Shown: positions 24,728 through 34,299 of the stretch, one piece after another | How the letters are laid out: each line of letters starts with the position of its first letter | How positions within the stretch are numbered: the stretch's first letter is position 1 | Assembly: GCF_014284335.1 (NCBI RefSeq) | Contig: NZ_JACOGF010000022.1 | Coordinates: 1-63,313 of the forward strand | Length of the DNA: 63,313 bases | DNA from: Undibacterium hunanense | Lineage (GTDB): Bacteria > Pseudomonadota > Gammaproteobacteria > Burkholderiales > Burkholderiaceae_D | Direction: 5' to 3' | The notes under the pieces: generated by a model | The model's input: only the letters and a program-made list of their open reading frames with translations | What the model was told of the DNA's origin: nothing | Database searches by the model: none | Made by a program: the position numbers and the translations under genes

Positions 24728-27154
24728 ATGAACAAGATTTTAAAACGCACGGCGATCGGCCTGCTGGTGCTGATCGCTCTGGGAGGCACTGCTGCCTATC
24801 TGAAGGTACGCAGTTCAGGTCACCCACAAATCGATGGTGAAATGAAGCTGGCCGGCCTGACAGCACCGGTGAAGGTCTTACGTGACGAACTGGGTGTACC
24901 GTATATATTTGCTGCCAATACGCCCGACCTGTTGCGAGCGCAAGGTTTTGTTACGGCGCAAAACCGGCTCATGCAGATGGAGTTGTTTCGTGCGACCTGG
25001 CGCGGCGAATTGTCCGCCAGTCTGGGCGCGGAAACCCTGCCCAGCGATATACGTATGCGCGTACTGGGCATACGCCGTAATGGCGAACGCCATGCCGAAA
25101 AACTGAGCCCGGAATCCCGCGCCTTTTTCCAGTATTACGTCGATGGCATCAATGCTTATATCCGGACCTATCCAGATGAACATCCGATAGAGCTGAAAGC
25201 CGTTGGTCTGGTGCCGCAACCCTGGAAAGTAGCCGACCTGATCGCCCTTGTGCACTATGTGCACTACACCCATTCAACCAATTTCAAGGCCGAGGTCGTC
25301 GCCCAGAAACTGATAGATCACCTGGGCATGGAACGCGCACGCGCCATTTTCCCGCTGACCATCAATCCTGACTGGAAAAATGCATCACCCGTCACACAAG
25401 CTGGTAATAGCGCTACGCAGGCACAGTCAACGCAACTGAACCTGGCCTGGAAAGATTTGAACATCGCGCCAGAAACCCTGAATCACCAGGGTTTGGGTTC
25501 AAACAACTGGGCAATCGGGCCTTCACGTTCGCAATCCGGCAAAGCCATGGTCGCCAATGATCCGCATCTGGACAACCGCATCTTGCCAGGCACCTGGCAT
25601 CCGGTGGGCTTGTTCACACCGGATATACAGGCAGTGGGCGCGGCCCTGCCCGGCATGCCGGGCATACTGGTAGGGCGCAACAAGCATGTCGCATTTGGCG
25701 TGACCAATGCCTATGGCGATGTACAGGATTTGTACGTGGAAACCATAGACCCGGCCAACAAGGACCATTACATGGACGGCGGGCACAGCCTGCCTTTCAC
25801 CGTCATCAATGAAAGCATACGCATCAAGGATAAAAATGCGCCAGGCGGATTTACTGAACAGGCTTTGAAGATACGTTTTACCAGACGTGGCCCAGTCATT
25901 ACCGATCACCCCGGACTGGGGCCCAAGGGTGACAAATTGCTGGTCTTGCGTTCTACCGATGCTGAAGTATTCGCGCCACAGATCGGTATTGAAGGTTTGT
26001 TGACCGCGGCCAATGCCAAAGACTTTGACAAGGAAGTGCAAAAGATAGACTTGATGATGTTCAATTTTGTATTTGGCGATGATCAGGGTGATATTGCCCA
26101 CAGGGCATCCGGCGCGGTACCGATACGCAGCGGTGCCGATGGCGGGTTCCCGCGTCTGCCGCCGGCAGATGGTAGTGATGACTGGACCGCCTTCATTCCC
26201 AAAGACAAGATGCCCGGCATGTTCAACCCCGAACGCGCCTGGGTGGGGACCGCTAATCATGACACCCGTCCTGAAGGATTTCCCTGGTATTACACCAATT
26301 ATGTATCACCGAATTATCGCTATACGCGCATAGGACAGGTGCTGGGTACTACGCAGAAAATGACGGTGGAAGACCACTGGAATCTCATGCATGATGACCG
26401 CAATTTACAGTCGGATATATTGCGCCCCGCCCTGATTGCTGCACTGGAAAACGATCCGGCAAACAAAGACCTGGCTACCATCCTGAAGAACTGGGATGGC
26501 TGGGACAATGCCGATCTGGCAGCACCGCTGGTGTATCAGGCCCTGTATCGTGAAACCGTGATAGGCACCTTCACAGATGAACTGGGTGAAGACGTAGCGA
26601 AAGACATGCTGTCTACCTGGTATTTCTGGCAGCAACGCTTTGATGCGCTGGTAGCGACACCGGATTCGGTCTGGTTCGATGATGTACGTACTCCCAACAA
26701 GCGCGAAACGCTGGCAGATGTAATACGTGCAGCAGCACCACGTGCACGTGCGAGCCTGGAAGCCCTGCAAGGTAAAGACCCTGGCAACTGGCGCTGGGGC
26801 AAGGCCCATACCGTGCGCTTCGTCAGCCCTTTGCGCCGCAACGGTGCCGGACAAGAATTACTGGGTGGCTTTACGGTAGAGCGTTCAGGTAGCGGTGAAA
26901 CCCTGAGCCGTGGTGTCTACGATTTCCAGAAACCTTATGAAGCGAATTTTTTCGCCTCCATGCAGGTCATCGTTGATTTTGGAGATAACGATAAAATTGA
27001 AGCCGCCTTGGCCGGTGGTGTCAGCGAAAGACATTTCCAGCCCCATCAAAATGATATGGCAAAACTGTGGGCGAAAAATCAGCACCGTCCATGGTGGTTT
27101 GCCGCCAGACAGGTGGAAGCCCATGCCAGGAACCGGCAGGTGCTGGTGCCATAA
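24728..27154 (+). CDS. Penicillin acylase family protein (Ntn hydrolase)
   Basis: An 808-residue N-terminal-nucleophile amidase precursor of the penicillin acylase / acyl-homoserine-lactone acylase family. After a membrane/signal segment (TAIGLLVLIALGGTAAYL), the alpha-chain region includes VLRDELGVPYIFAANTPDLLRAQGFVTAQ. The autocleavage site is LGSNNWAIGPSRS, with nucleophile Ser258 at the start of the beta chain, followed by ANDPHL and LPGMPGILVGRN. The start at 24728 is favoured by a GGAG ribosome binding site. It acts in the periplasm. Substrate is uncertain: N-acyl amides, possibly quorum-sensing lactones. A MerR-type promoter precedes it. Confidence 0.92.
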   Translation: MNKILKRTAIGLLVLIALGGTAAYLKVRSSGHPQIDGEMKLAGLTAPVKVLRDELGVPYIFAANTPDLLRAQGFVTAQNRLMQMELFRATWRGELSASLGAETLPSDIRMRVLGIRRNGERHAEKLSPESRAFFQYYVDGINAYIRTYPDEHPIELKAVGLVPQPWKVADLIALVHYVHYTHSTNFKAEVVAQKLIDHLGMERARAIFPLTINPDWKNASPVTQAGNSATQAQSTQLNLAWKDLNIAPETLNHQGLGSNNWAIGPSRSQSGKAMVANDPHLDNRILPGTWHPVGLFTPDIQAVGAALPGMPGILVGRNKHVAFGVTNAYGDVQDLYVETIDPANKDHYMDGGHSLPFTVINESIRIKDKNAPGGFTEQALKIRFTRRGPVITDHPGLGPKGDKLLVLRSTDAEVFAPQIGIEGLLTAANAKDFDKEVQKIDLMMFNFVFGDDQGDIAHRASGAVPIRSGADGGFPRLPPADGSDDWTAFIPKDKMPGMFNPERAWVGTANHDTRPEGFPWYYTNYVSPNYRYTRIGQVLGTTQKMTVEDHWNLMHDDRNLQSDILRPALIAALENDPANKDLATILKNWDGWDNADLAAPLVYQALYRETVIGTFTDELGEDVAKDMLSTWYFWQQRFDALVATPDSVWFDDVRTPNKRETLADVIRAAAPRARASLEALQGKDPGNWRWGKAHTVRFVSPLRRNGAGQELLGGFTVERSGSGETLSRGVYDFQKPYEANFFASMQVIVDFGDNDKIEAALAGGVSERHFQPHQNDMAKLWAKNQHRPWWFAARQVEAHARNRQVLVP

Positions 27155-27173
27155 TTCATTCACTGGAAATAAA

Positions 27174-27210
27174 GCGGGCAGCTTGTCGCAAGCTGCCCGT
27201 TTTATTTTTC
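27174..27210 (+). terminator. Rho-independent terminator after the acylase gene
   Basis: CGGGCAGCTTG (27175-27185) pairs perfectly with CAAGCTGCCCG (27189-27199) around the loop TCG, followed by TTTTATTTTTC. It starts about 20 bases after the stop codon. The roughly 250 bases from here to the next gene hold no supported feature beyond A/T-rich leader sequence. Confidence 0.88.
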
Positions 27211-27463
27211 AGTTTATTTTCTTGCTTATTTTTTCACTTATTTTTTCACTTGATACACCCGAAGGCATCATGCCTACAGATCAAAGTGCGTTCAATCCTG
27301 TTATGCATTTCATGAAATGCATACTGCAACTTCTTTGAGAAAAATATTCAAAAACTTGAAAATTCTCGTCGAAAAAGTAAAGAAGGTGTTACAAAAGTGT
27401 AACAACCCAAAGACTATCAGTTAAAATTACACCAACCTTAACTTGTAGAAATCAGAGATTCTC

Positions 27464-30400
27464 ATGCCTTGGTACGAACAGAGTAAAGATATACCTGGTG
27501 GAACAGACACATTCGGATTTCTGGAAGCAAGTGGCATTGTGTACGGCAAAATCGATACGACAATTGACACGGATTGGTACCGTATGGACATGCAGGCCGG
27601 AGTCCGTTACACAATCACGCTCAATTCTTTTTCTTCAGGTGCCAACCTGAATCTGGTATTGCGCGACAGCACAGGAAAAATCCTGTACACCGCGCTGGCG
27701 AACAGTGGCAGCAGCAATTCCATCAGCTATACCCCGACCACCGGTGGTACATATTTCTGGGATGTTGAAGGTACGGGCACAGCCGGTTTTTACTCAATGA
27801 GCGCAGCCAGCAATCTTGCCGACGACTATGCCGCACGCGTCAATACCAGCAGTGTATTAACATTGGGCCAGACAAAGTTTGGAACGCTGGAAGGCTGGAG
27901 CGATGCTGACTGGCACAAGATGAACCTTGTAGCTGGTCATACCTATACGATATCCAACACCGGCGGCACCCTGTCCAATGCACTCCTTGAAATCTATGGA
28001 AGTGAAGATGGTGTAACATTAACTTACTCAACCACTGGCAGTCTGACTTTTACACCCACGGTCAGTGGCGCCTACTATGTTGATATCAGTTCCAATTCAT
28101 TAAGAGGTACTGGCACCTATCAGTTGCAGGTCAGTGAACTGCAAACGGCACAAATGCCAAGCATTCAAGTCGGCAATCAGTACATCAACCGCAATAGTAG
28201 CGGCAACAGTGAAATGGTGTTCACGCTGACCCTGTCATATGCAGTACCCAATGCTGTGACCGTGACAGCCAAGACACTGGGTGAAACCGCACAGCCTGGT
28301 GTTGACTATACGCTGTTTAATCAAACGGTCACATTTCAACCCAATAGCACTACTGCCACAGTCAAAATCCCTATCCTCGGAAGCAGTAGCCTGGTTCCGG
28401 CACTGGCATTTGAACTCAACCTGAGCAATGCAGTTGGTGCCACCATCAAGGCCAATTATTATGATCCAACGGGTACATTGCAAACGACACGCCAGGCAGA
28501 TGCCTGGGGCGTGATATTTGGCTCTGACTATGGCCCTAGCGGCTTCTTGCCAACCGACCCCTATTTTCAATATCAATGGTATTTGTTTACCACCAGGACA
28601 GAACTGACCTGGACACATGCAACAGGAAAAGGCATCAAGATCGCGATTTTTGATCAGGGCATTGATGCCAGCAACAGCGACCTGACCAGAAATGACAATA
28701 CAGCCCTTGGTGTCAACGCTTACAGTCTGACCTATGGCGGCTCACCTGTTCTCAGCACTGACAATCACGGTACGCTGGTAGCAGGTATCATCGGGGCAGC
28801 GCGCGATAACAAAGGTATTGTTGGCGTTGCCTATGATGCCCAGCTAATACCTATCTATACGTCTTCAGCATACGGGCAGAAATATCTGACCGAAACAGTC
28901 AATGCCTTCACCTACGCGAAGTCGTTTGACATACTGAACAATTCCTGGGGCTATGGCAACCTGCTGGCACAAAGCACCAACTGGGCGTTTCTTGATAATG
29001 CAAACGACCCCAGTTTTGCACCCGCCTTCAAAGCGCTGAAGGATCTGGCAACGGTTGGTCGCAACGGGCTCGGCACTATCGTCGTCCAGTCCGCTGGCAA
29101 CTCATACAGCGTTGGTGACGACACCAATCTGCATAATTTCCAGAACAGCCGCTACATCATCACCGTTGGTTCAACTGATTACTTCGGTAACGATTCAAAT
29201 TTCAGCACGACAGGTGCATCGATACTGGTTTCAGCACCTGGTGGTGCCGGTTACCGTGACTTCAACAGCATCATTACCACGGATCGCAGTGGTGCGGCTG
29301 GTGAAAATTTGAATGATCTCGCTTTTTCTGACGGCACTTCATTTTCTGCGCCTATCGTGTCAGGCATAGTCGCATTGATGCTGGAAGTGAATCCCAACCT
29401 GGGCTATCGTGATGTGCAACAGATACTGGCCTACACCGCACGTCAGACCGGTGATCCCAGTGCATGGATCAGTAACGGTGCAAAAGACTGGAACGGCGGT
29501 GGCCTTAGATTTGAATCCGTCACGCAGTCATCCGGCTTTGGTCAGGTGGATGCGCTGGGCGCAGTACGATTGGCAGAAACCTGGAACACTCCTGCGCAAA
29601 CGGTCGCCAATACCAAAGAAGTGATCGCAAGCCAGACTGTTAACCAGGCCATACCGGACAACAACCGTACCGGTGTCAACAGCACAATCAACGTTTCCAG
29701 CAACCTGACCGTAGAGCGTGTGGATGTCACCGTCAATATTACGCATTCTTATATCGGTGACCTGGAAATCGTTTTGTACTCGCCTACAGGTACGGCCAGT
29801 TATCTGATGTACCGCCCGTCCAAGGGCAGCCTCAGTGCCTATGGATCAAGCCAGGATAATGTCCACTTTACCTTCGATACCGTGCTGGACATGGGTGAAG
29901 CAGCCAGCGGCACCTGGACCCTGAATGTACGCGATCTGGCAGCACAATCGGTCGGCACCTTTGATAGCTGGACCATAGACCTGATAGGCCATACCACCAG
30001 CAACAATCACACCTTCGTCTACACCAATGCCTTCCCTGACCTGGTGAAAGCCGATCCCACGCGCGGTGTACTGAGCGACCCGACTGGTGGTATTGATACC
30101 ATCAATGCGAGCGCCCTCAGCCTGGATAACAGGATTGATTTAAGTGGCACTACAGCGTCCAATCTGAATGGTGGCGCACTGACTATCGCCAAGGGTACCA
30201 CCATACAAAATGCTTACGGTGGTGGCGGTGATGACATACTGATTGCCAATGCCAAAGGCAGCCTGCTGTATGGCATGGATGGCAACGACACCTTGCTGGG
30301 AGGCATAGGCAACGACACCCTGGCCGGTGGTTTCGGCAATGACAATATTGACGGTGGTGCCGGTTTTGATACCGCACTGTATGGCAACGCAAGATCGAAT

Positions 30401-30907
30401 TACACTATCACCAAGAACGGTAACGGTTTTACCGTAAAAGACGCAAGCGGTATGAATGGTACGGACGGCCTGATCAATATCGAGCGCCTGAATTTTTCGG
30501 ATACTTCGGTCGCGCTTGATATCAATGGCATCGCTGGCCAGGCTTACCGCATTTATCAGGCAGCATTTGCCCGCAAGCCTGACCTGGCCGGTCTGGGATA
30601 CTGGATTGCGGACATGGATAAGGGCAGCAGCCTGACGTCGGTCGCAGCCGGCTTCTTCCAGTCGAAAGAATTCCAGTCACTGTATGGCGTCAATCCCGGC
30701 ACGGACAAGCTGATTACCTTATTGTATGCGAACGTATTGCACAGGGTGCCAGATCAGGCCGGGCTTGACTATTGGCGCGCCGAACTCTCCAGTGGCCACA
30801 TCACTTCAGCCGGGGTACTGGCAAGTTTTTCCGAAAGTCAGGAAAACCAGTTGCAAGTCATAGGCGCGATACAAAACGGTATCGATTTCCTGACCTATCA
30901 CGCCTAG
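27464..30907 (+). CDS. Secreted subtilisin-like protease with P-domain, RTX repeats and DUF4214
   Basis: A 1147-residue S8 serine protease without an N-terminal signal peptide. Order: two PPC-type beta domains (about 10-115 and 120-225, each with a TDWYRM/ADWHKM motif); a Calx-beta-like domain (about 230-345); and the catalytic domain, with Asp397 in AIFDQGID, His435 in DNHGTLVAG and Ser626 in DGTSFSAPIVSG. A P/proprotein-convertase domain (about 720-860) follows, then RTX nonapeptide repeats (GGIGNDTLAGGFGNDNIDGG, about 945-965) and a DUF4214 module (about 1020-1140). RTX repeats and no signal peptide point to type I secretion, but no ABC exporter genes are in the window. Confidence 0.93.
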   Translation: MPWYEQSKDIPGGTDTFGFLEASGIVYGKIDTTIDTDWYRMDMQAGVRYTITLNSFSSGANLNLVLRDSTGKILYTALANSGSSNSISYTPTTGGTYFWDVEGTGTAGFYSMSAASNLADDYAARVNTSSVLTLGQTKFGTLEGWSDADWHKMNLVAGHTYTISNTGGTLSNALLEIYGSEDGVTLTYSTTGSLTFTPTVSGAYYVDISSNSLRGTGTYQLQVSELQTAQMPSIQVGNQYINRNSSGNSEMVFTLTLSYAVPNAVTVTAKTLGETAQPGVDYTLFNQTVTFQPNSTTATVKIPILGSSSLVPALAFELNLSNAVGATIKANYYDPTGTLQTTRQADAWGVIFGSDYGPSGFLPTDPYFQYQWYLFTTRTELTWTHATGKGIKIAIFDQGIDASNSDLTRNDNTALGVNAYSLTYGGSPVLSTDNHGTLVAGIIGAARDNKGIVGVAYDAQLIPIYTSSAYGQKYLTETVNAFTYAKSFDILNNSWGYGNLLAQSTNWAFLDNANDPSFAPAFKALKDLATVGRNGLGTIVVQSAGNSYSVGDDTNLHNFQNSRYIITVGSTDYFGNDSNFSTTGASILVSAPGGAGYRDFNSIITTDRSGAAGENLNDLAFSDGTSFSAPIVSGIVALMLEVNPNLGYRDVQQILAYTARQTGDPSAWISNGAKDWNGGGLRFESVTQSSGFGQVDALGAVRLAETWNTPAQTVANTKEVIASQTVNQAIPDNNRTGVNSTINVSSNLTVERVDVTVNITHSYIGDLEIVLYSPTGTASYLMYRPSKGSLSAYGSSQDNVHFTFDTVLDMGEAASGTWTLNVRDLAAQSVGTFDSWTIDLIGHTTSNNHTFVYTNAFPDLVKADPTRGVLSDPTGGIDTINASALSLDNRIDLSGTTASNLNGGALTIAKGTTIQNAYGGGGDDILIANAKGSLLYGMDGNDTLLGGIGNDTLAGGFGNDNIDGGAGFDTALYGNARSNYTITKNGNGFTVKDASGMNGTDGLINIERLNFSDTSVALDINGIAGQAYRIYQAAFARKPDLAGLGYWIADMDKGSSLTSVAAGFFQSKEFQSLYGVNPGTDKLITLLYANVLHRVPDQAGLDYWRAELSSGHITSAGVLASFSESQENQLQVIGAIQNGIDFLTYHA

Positions 30908-30927
30908 CAAAACAATGGCCAGCGCTC

Positions 30928-31071
30928 AGAACCTGTTCACGATCTGTAGCGAGCGGGCGTCAGCGGGGTGAAGAGCAGCGCAAAAAGCGGAATGTACTCT
31001 AAGTACATGAGCATTTTGAGCAGCGCATGAGCCACGATCACGCCCGCGCAGTAAGATCGTGAACAGGTTCT
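30928..31071. repeat. 144-bp imperfect palindrome with 18-bp perfect inverted ends
   Basis: AGAACCTGTTCACGATCT (30928-30945) is the exact reverse complement of the right end (31054-31071). An inner pair GCGGGCGT/ACGCCCGC extends the stem, and GTACTCTAAGTAC forms a small inner hairpin. It lies in the space after the subtilase gene, and its last base is the first base of the reversed stop codon (31071-31073) of the convergent permease gene. It has no coding capacity and resembles a MITE or a large transcript-end stem-loop. Confidence 0.7.
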
Positions 31072-32183
31072 CAGATCAAATCTGCGCTGGCCTGATTTTT
31101 ACGGATAATTTTGGCATGTCGGTGCCGTGCCCGCAAACGCTGATTGGTGACGACATGACCAACGGTCTCGCCTATCACCATGGCGACACCCAACAGCGGC
31201 AAGACCAGCATCAGGCCGGGCACCCCGGCCAGCTCTCCACCAACAATAATCATTAACACGGAAATCAGCGGATGCATGTGCAGGCTGCGCCCCAGCGTCA
31301 ATGGCATGAAGATGAAATCATCCAGCAGACGCACCATGACGAAAACGGCAATCGCACCATACGCCAGCAAGGGCACATCAGGTGCATCGGTGGCAGCCAC
31401 CAGCACCACCATGATGCAACCCATCACCGAGCCGACGAATGGCACCCAGGCCAGGATGGCCGATATCAGGGCCAGCACCAGTGGTGAAGACATGCCTATC
31501 ATCCATAAACCCAGGGCAAGGATGACGGTGTCGATCACAGTCAGCTTCAGCAAACCCTGGAAATAACGGCGTGCGGTCTGGCCGACTTCATACATCAGAT
31601 ACAGCGTTTCTTCAAAAAACGCATTCGGCACGGCGCGAGCCAGAAAATGCTTGAACTTGCGGCCATCGCGCAAAAAGAAGAAGGTCAGGAAGGGCGTCAG
31701 GAAAATAACCGGTAAAAAGCTCGCCACGGACATCAGGATATTCGCCGCATATTGTTGGGCAAAATTGTCCGTATTGGCCATCATCCAGGCATCGACCGTT
31801 TCGCTGGCATGTGCTTTGCGCAAGATTGACAAATTGCCTTCCAGGCTCTGCATGGTATTGCGCACAAACTGCAGACCACCATCCACATAGTGCGTCACCA
31901 GTTCTTGCAATGAACCCATGCGGGTAGCGAAGGTGGTTATCGCATAGCCAAGCACGCCGCCCATAATAATGAAAAACAATCCCCCCACCAGCAGGGCAGC
32001 CGTCTCACGCGGCAAACCAAACAGTGTCAGGCGTGATACTGCGGGTATCAAAATGTAATACAGAATCATTGCGAGCAGGAAGGGAACAACCAGCAGCAAT
32101 ACTTTCGGCAGCAGGATAAGTAGCAGGCAGGTAGCAGTCAGCACCCCCAGCCAGACTACAGGACCGGATTCGCGTTGATTCAC
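31071..32183 (-). CDS. AI-2E family transporter (PerM-like permease)
   Basis: A 370-residue polytopic inner-membrane protein of the AI-2E (formerly UPF0118) family. Members move varied small solutes or sodium/protons; the AI-2 exporter TqsA is one. Paired spans near the N-terminus (VLTATCLLLILLPKVLLLVV...) are followed by an extended soluble loop (about 100-160) and a C-terminal block with the FVGSVMGCIMVVL and FMPLTLGRSLHMHPLISV signatures. Its start overlaps the stop of the upstream cyclic-nucleotide-binding gene by four bases, so the two are co-translated. Its stop codon lies at the edge of a palindromic repeat. Confidence 0.9.
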   Translation of the reverse strand: MNQRESGPVVWLGVLTATCLLLILLPKVLLLVVPFLLAMILYYILIPAVSRLTLFGLPRETAALLVGGLFFIIMGGVLGYAITTFATRMGSLQELVTHYVDGGLQFVRNTMQSLEGNLSILRKAHASETVDAWMMANTDNFAQQYAANILMSVASFLPVIFLTPFLTFFFLRDGRKFKHFLARAVPNAFFEETLYLMYEVGQTARRYFQGLLKLTVIDTVILALGLWMIGMSSPLVLALISAILAWVPFVGSVMGCIMVVLVAATDAPDVPLLAYGAIAVFVMVRLLDDFIFMPLTLGRSLHMHPLISVLMIIVGGELAGVPGLMLVLPLLGVAMVIGETVGHVVTNQRLRARHRHAKIIRKNQASADLI

Positions 32184-32695
32184 AGTGCCTCGATACGTGT
32201 TGAGTCTGCCATGGAATCGCGCAGGCGACGGCTGATCAGGCGTGCCAGCTCCAGCGATATCTTGTAACCGATCACAGCATTGGTTTCCAGCAATGAGCTG
32301 AAGTCGGCCCGGAAAAACACGGCCACATCACAATTTTCGGCGGCACGTGCCTGAGCGCTGCGTGGTGAATTATCCAGCAGGGCAACATCACCAAAAAAAT
32401 TACCTGTAGCCAGTTCGGCAATCACATCGGTGGCGATAGCATTGTCTTGTTCACGGGTACGGCAGATGTGTATGGTGCCAGACAGCAGGATATATAAAGC
32501 CTGACCTTCCTCACCTTCATCAAAAATCACCTCATTGGCAAGGTAATGACGGTCATGCAGCATGCCATCGATAATCTTCAATTCACGCGGACTGAGGGTA
32601 GAAAAGAGCGCCACACCTGACAAACGCCGCAGGCGATCAGATTGTTGCGGTTGTTTTATCCAGCCAAGTGCCACTATGCCCCCGATGATGGTCAT
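32180..32695 (-). CDS. Cyclic nucleotide-binding domain protein
   Basis: A 171-residue protein consisting almost only of a CRP-like cNMP-binding beta-barrel. It has the segments DRHYLANEVIFDEGEEGQALYILLSGTI and ATGNFFGDVALLDNSPRSAQARAAENCDV, with the phosphate-binding-cassette region preserved but Asn-Ser replacing the usual acidic/Arg context. There is no helix-turn-helix, so it is not a DNA-binding regulator. Co-translation with the downstream AI-2E permease (four-base overlap) suggests it senses a nucleotide or acts as a regulatory subunit for that transporter. Confidence 0.88.
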   Translation of the reverse strand: MTIIGGIVALGWIKQPQQSDRLRRLSGVALFSTLSPRELKIIDGMLHDRHYLANEVIFDEGEEGQALYILLSGTIHICRTREQDNAIATDVIAELATGNFFGDVALLDNSPRSAQARAAENCDVAVFFRADFSSLLETNAVIGYKISLELARLISRRLRDSMADSTRIEAL

Positions 32696-33087
32696 TGATA
32701 TGAATTTGCTGCCTGATCAGGCGATTACATTACCCAAATGCCTGGCAGACAGGCAGTTTTTCGCAGGTTTACACCTTGATTTGGCAATTTTTACCAGATT
32801 ATGCGGTAAGGCGGTGTAATTTCCCATGAAAATTTGATGTTTCCTCCTCTTTACCGGGGCAGCGAACTGGTTTGGCACACGGAAAATACAGTGTCGCTTC
32901 TATTATTCTACGGGTCAGACAATTCCCGGCATGACTCCGCGCCACACCATCATACGAATTTCAACTATCAGAATTCCATTTTCAACATAGACCTTTAACA
33001 CATAAGCTATCGCAGATTTGTTCGTGTACGTGCCCGGCAGGCAATGTAATACTGATTTTCCAAATTGTCCCGAATATCAGGTTGACC

Positions 33088-34299
33088 ATGTCTTTTGCCT
33101 TGCACCGCCTAGCCACGCCCCACTCATCCAGCGATCAGCACGACGACGTGCTGGCCATCGCTACTGCGTTGGCACAGCGGCTGGCAAGCACGGCTGTTGA
33201 ACGTGACCGCGCTGGTGGGCATGCCAGCCAGGAGCGTGAATGGATACGTGAATCCGGCCTGTTAAGTTTATCCATACCGCGTGAATTCGGTGGCCAGGGT
33301 GCCGACTGGCCTGTCGTCTTTCAAGTGATACGCGTGCTGGCAAAAGCCGACAGCGCACTGGCCCATGTGTTTGCCTTTCATCACCTGCAACTGGCTGGCA
33401 TACAACTGTATGGCAATGCACAGCAGCAGCGCAATCTGTTGACAACAACGGTGGAACAGCGACTGTTCTGGGGTAATGCACTCAATCCCCTGGATCAGCG
33501 AACAACCGCAAAAAAGATAGAAGACGGCTATCTGTTAAATGGCATCAAGAGCTTTTCATCCGGCTCCGTTGGTTCTGACTGGCTGACGATTTCAGCCTGG
33601 GATATTGCCACTGAAAGCGCACTGATCGCCGTTATCCCCAGCACACAGAAAGGTATTGCCATACAGGCCGACTGGGATGCCTTTGGTCAAAAACAAACAG
33701 ACAGTGGCAATGTGCATTTTGATGATGTCCTGCTTCCCTCTGAACTGGTGTTGCAGTCACCTGGCCAAAGCCCCACGCCGCAGGCCACATTGCGCTCGCA
33801 GGTCGCGCAACTCATCATGGCGAATCTGTACCTGGGAATTGGTCTGGGTGCATTTGACAGTGCCCGCCAGTATACGCAGGAACAGTCAAGGGCATGGTTT
33901 ACTGCGGGTGTCGATAAAGCAACGGAAGACCCTTTCATACAGCATCGCTATGGTGAATTATGGCTGCTATTACGCCCAGCAGAAGTACTGGCAGATCAGG
34001 CTGCACTTGCGCTGGAACAGGCGTTTCGCCAGGGGCCGCTGGTCACTGCCGAGACCAGGGGCGCACTGGCCATCGCGGTAGCAGAAGCAAAGTGCCTGGC
34101 GCATCGCGCCGGCATTGAGGTCAGCTCGCAAATGTTTGAACTGACAGGTGCCCGTTCAACTTCAGCACGTTATGGCTATGACCGCTATTGGCGCAATGTC
34201 AGAGTGCATACCCTGCATGATCCTGTCGACTATAAATTGCGTGACCTTGGCCGCTTTGTACTGAATGGCAGCTTTCCCGAACCCACGTCCTATTCCTGA
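33088..34299 (+). CDS. sfnB: SfnB-type acyl-CoA-dehydrogenase-family flavoenzyme
   Basis: A 403-residue flavoprotein of the acyl-CoA dehydrogenase fold, of the SfnB/DszC subgroup used in obtaining sulfur from sulfones and related organosulfur compounds. Diagnostic parts are REWIRESGLLSLSIPREFGG, LAHVFAFHHLQLAG, the GIKSFSSGSVGSDW flavin region and the C-terminal YWRNVRVHTLHDPVDYK motif. The start at 33088 follows AGGTTGACC and is favoured over TTG 33082. It opens an eight-gene sulfur operon. The 390 bases upstream hold no gene and should contain its promoter; I could not define one. Confidence 0.85.
   Translation: MSFALHRLATPHSSSDQHDDVLAIATALAQRLASTAVERDRAGGHASQEREWIRESGLLSLSIPREFGGQGADWPVVFQVIRVLAKADSALAHVFAFHHLQLAGIQLYGNAQQQRNLLTTTVEQRLFWGNALNPLDQRTTAKKIEDGYLLNGIKSFSSGSVGSDWLTISAWDIATESALIAVIPSTQKGIAIQADWDAFGQKQTDSGNVHFDDVLLPSELVLQSPGQSPTPQATLRSQVAQLIMANLYLGIGLGAFDSARQYTQEQSRAWFTAGVDKATEDPFIQHRYGELWLLLRPAEVLADQAALALEQAFRQGPLVTAETRGALAIAVAEAKCLAHRAGIEVSSQMFELTGARSTSARYGYDRYWRNVRVHTLHDPVDYKLRDLGRFVLNGSFPEPTSYS

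Noticed and set aside
32870..32890. Possible sigma-54 promoter TTGGCAC upstream of sfnB
   Set aside because: The -24-like half is present but the expected -12 TTGC element at the right spacing is missing (AAATAC instead).
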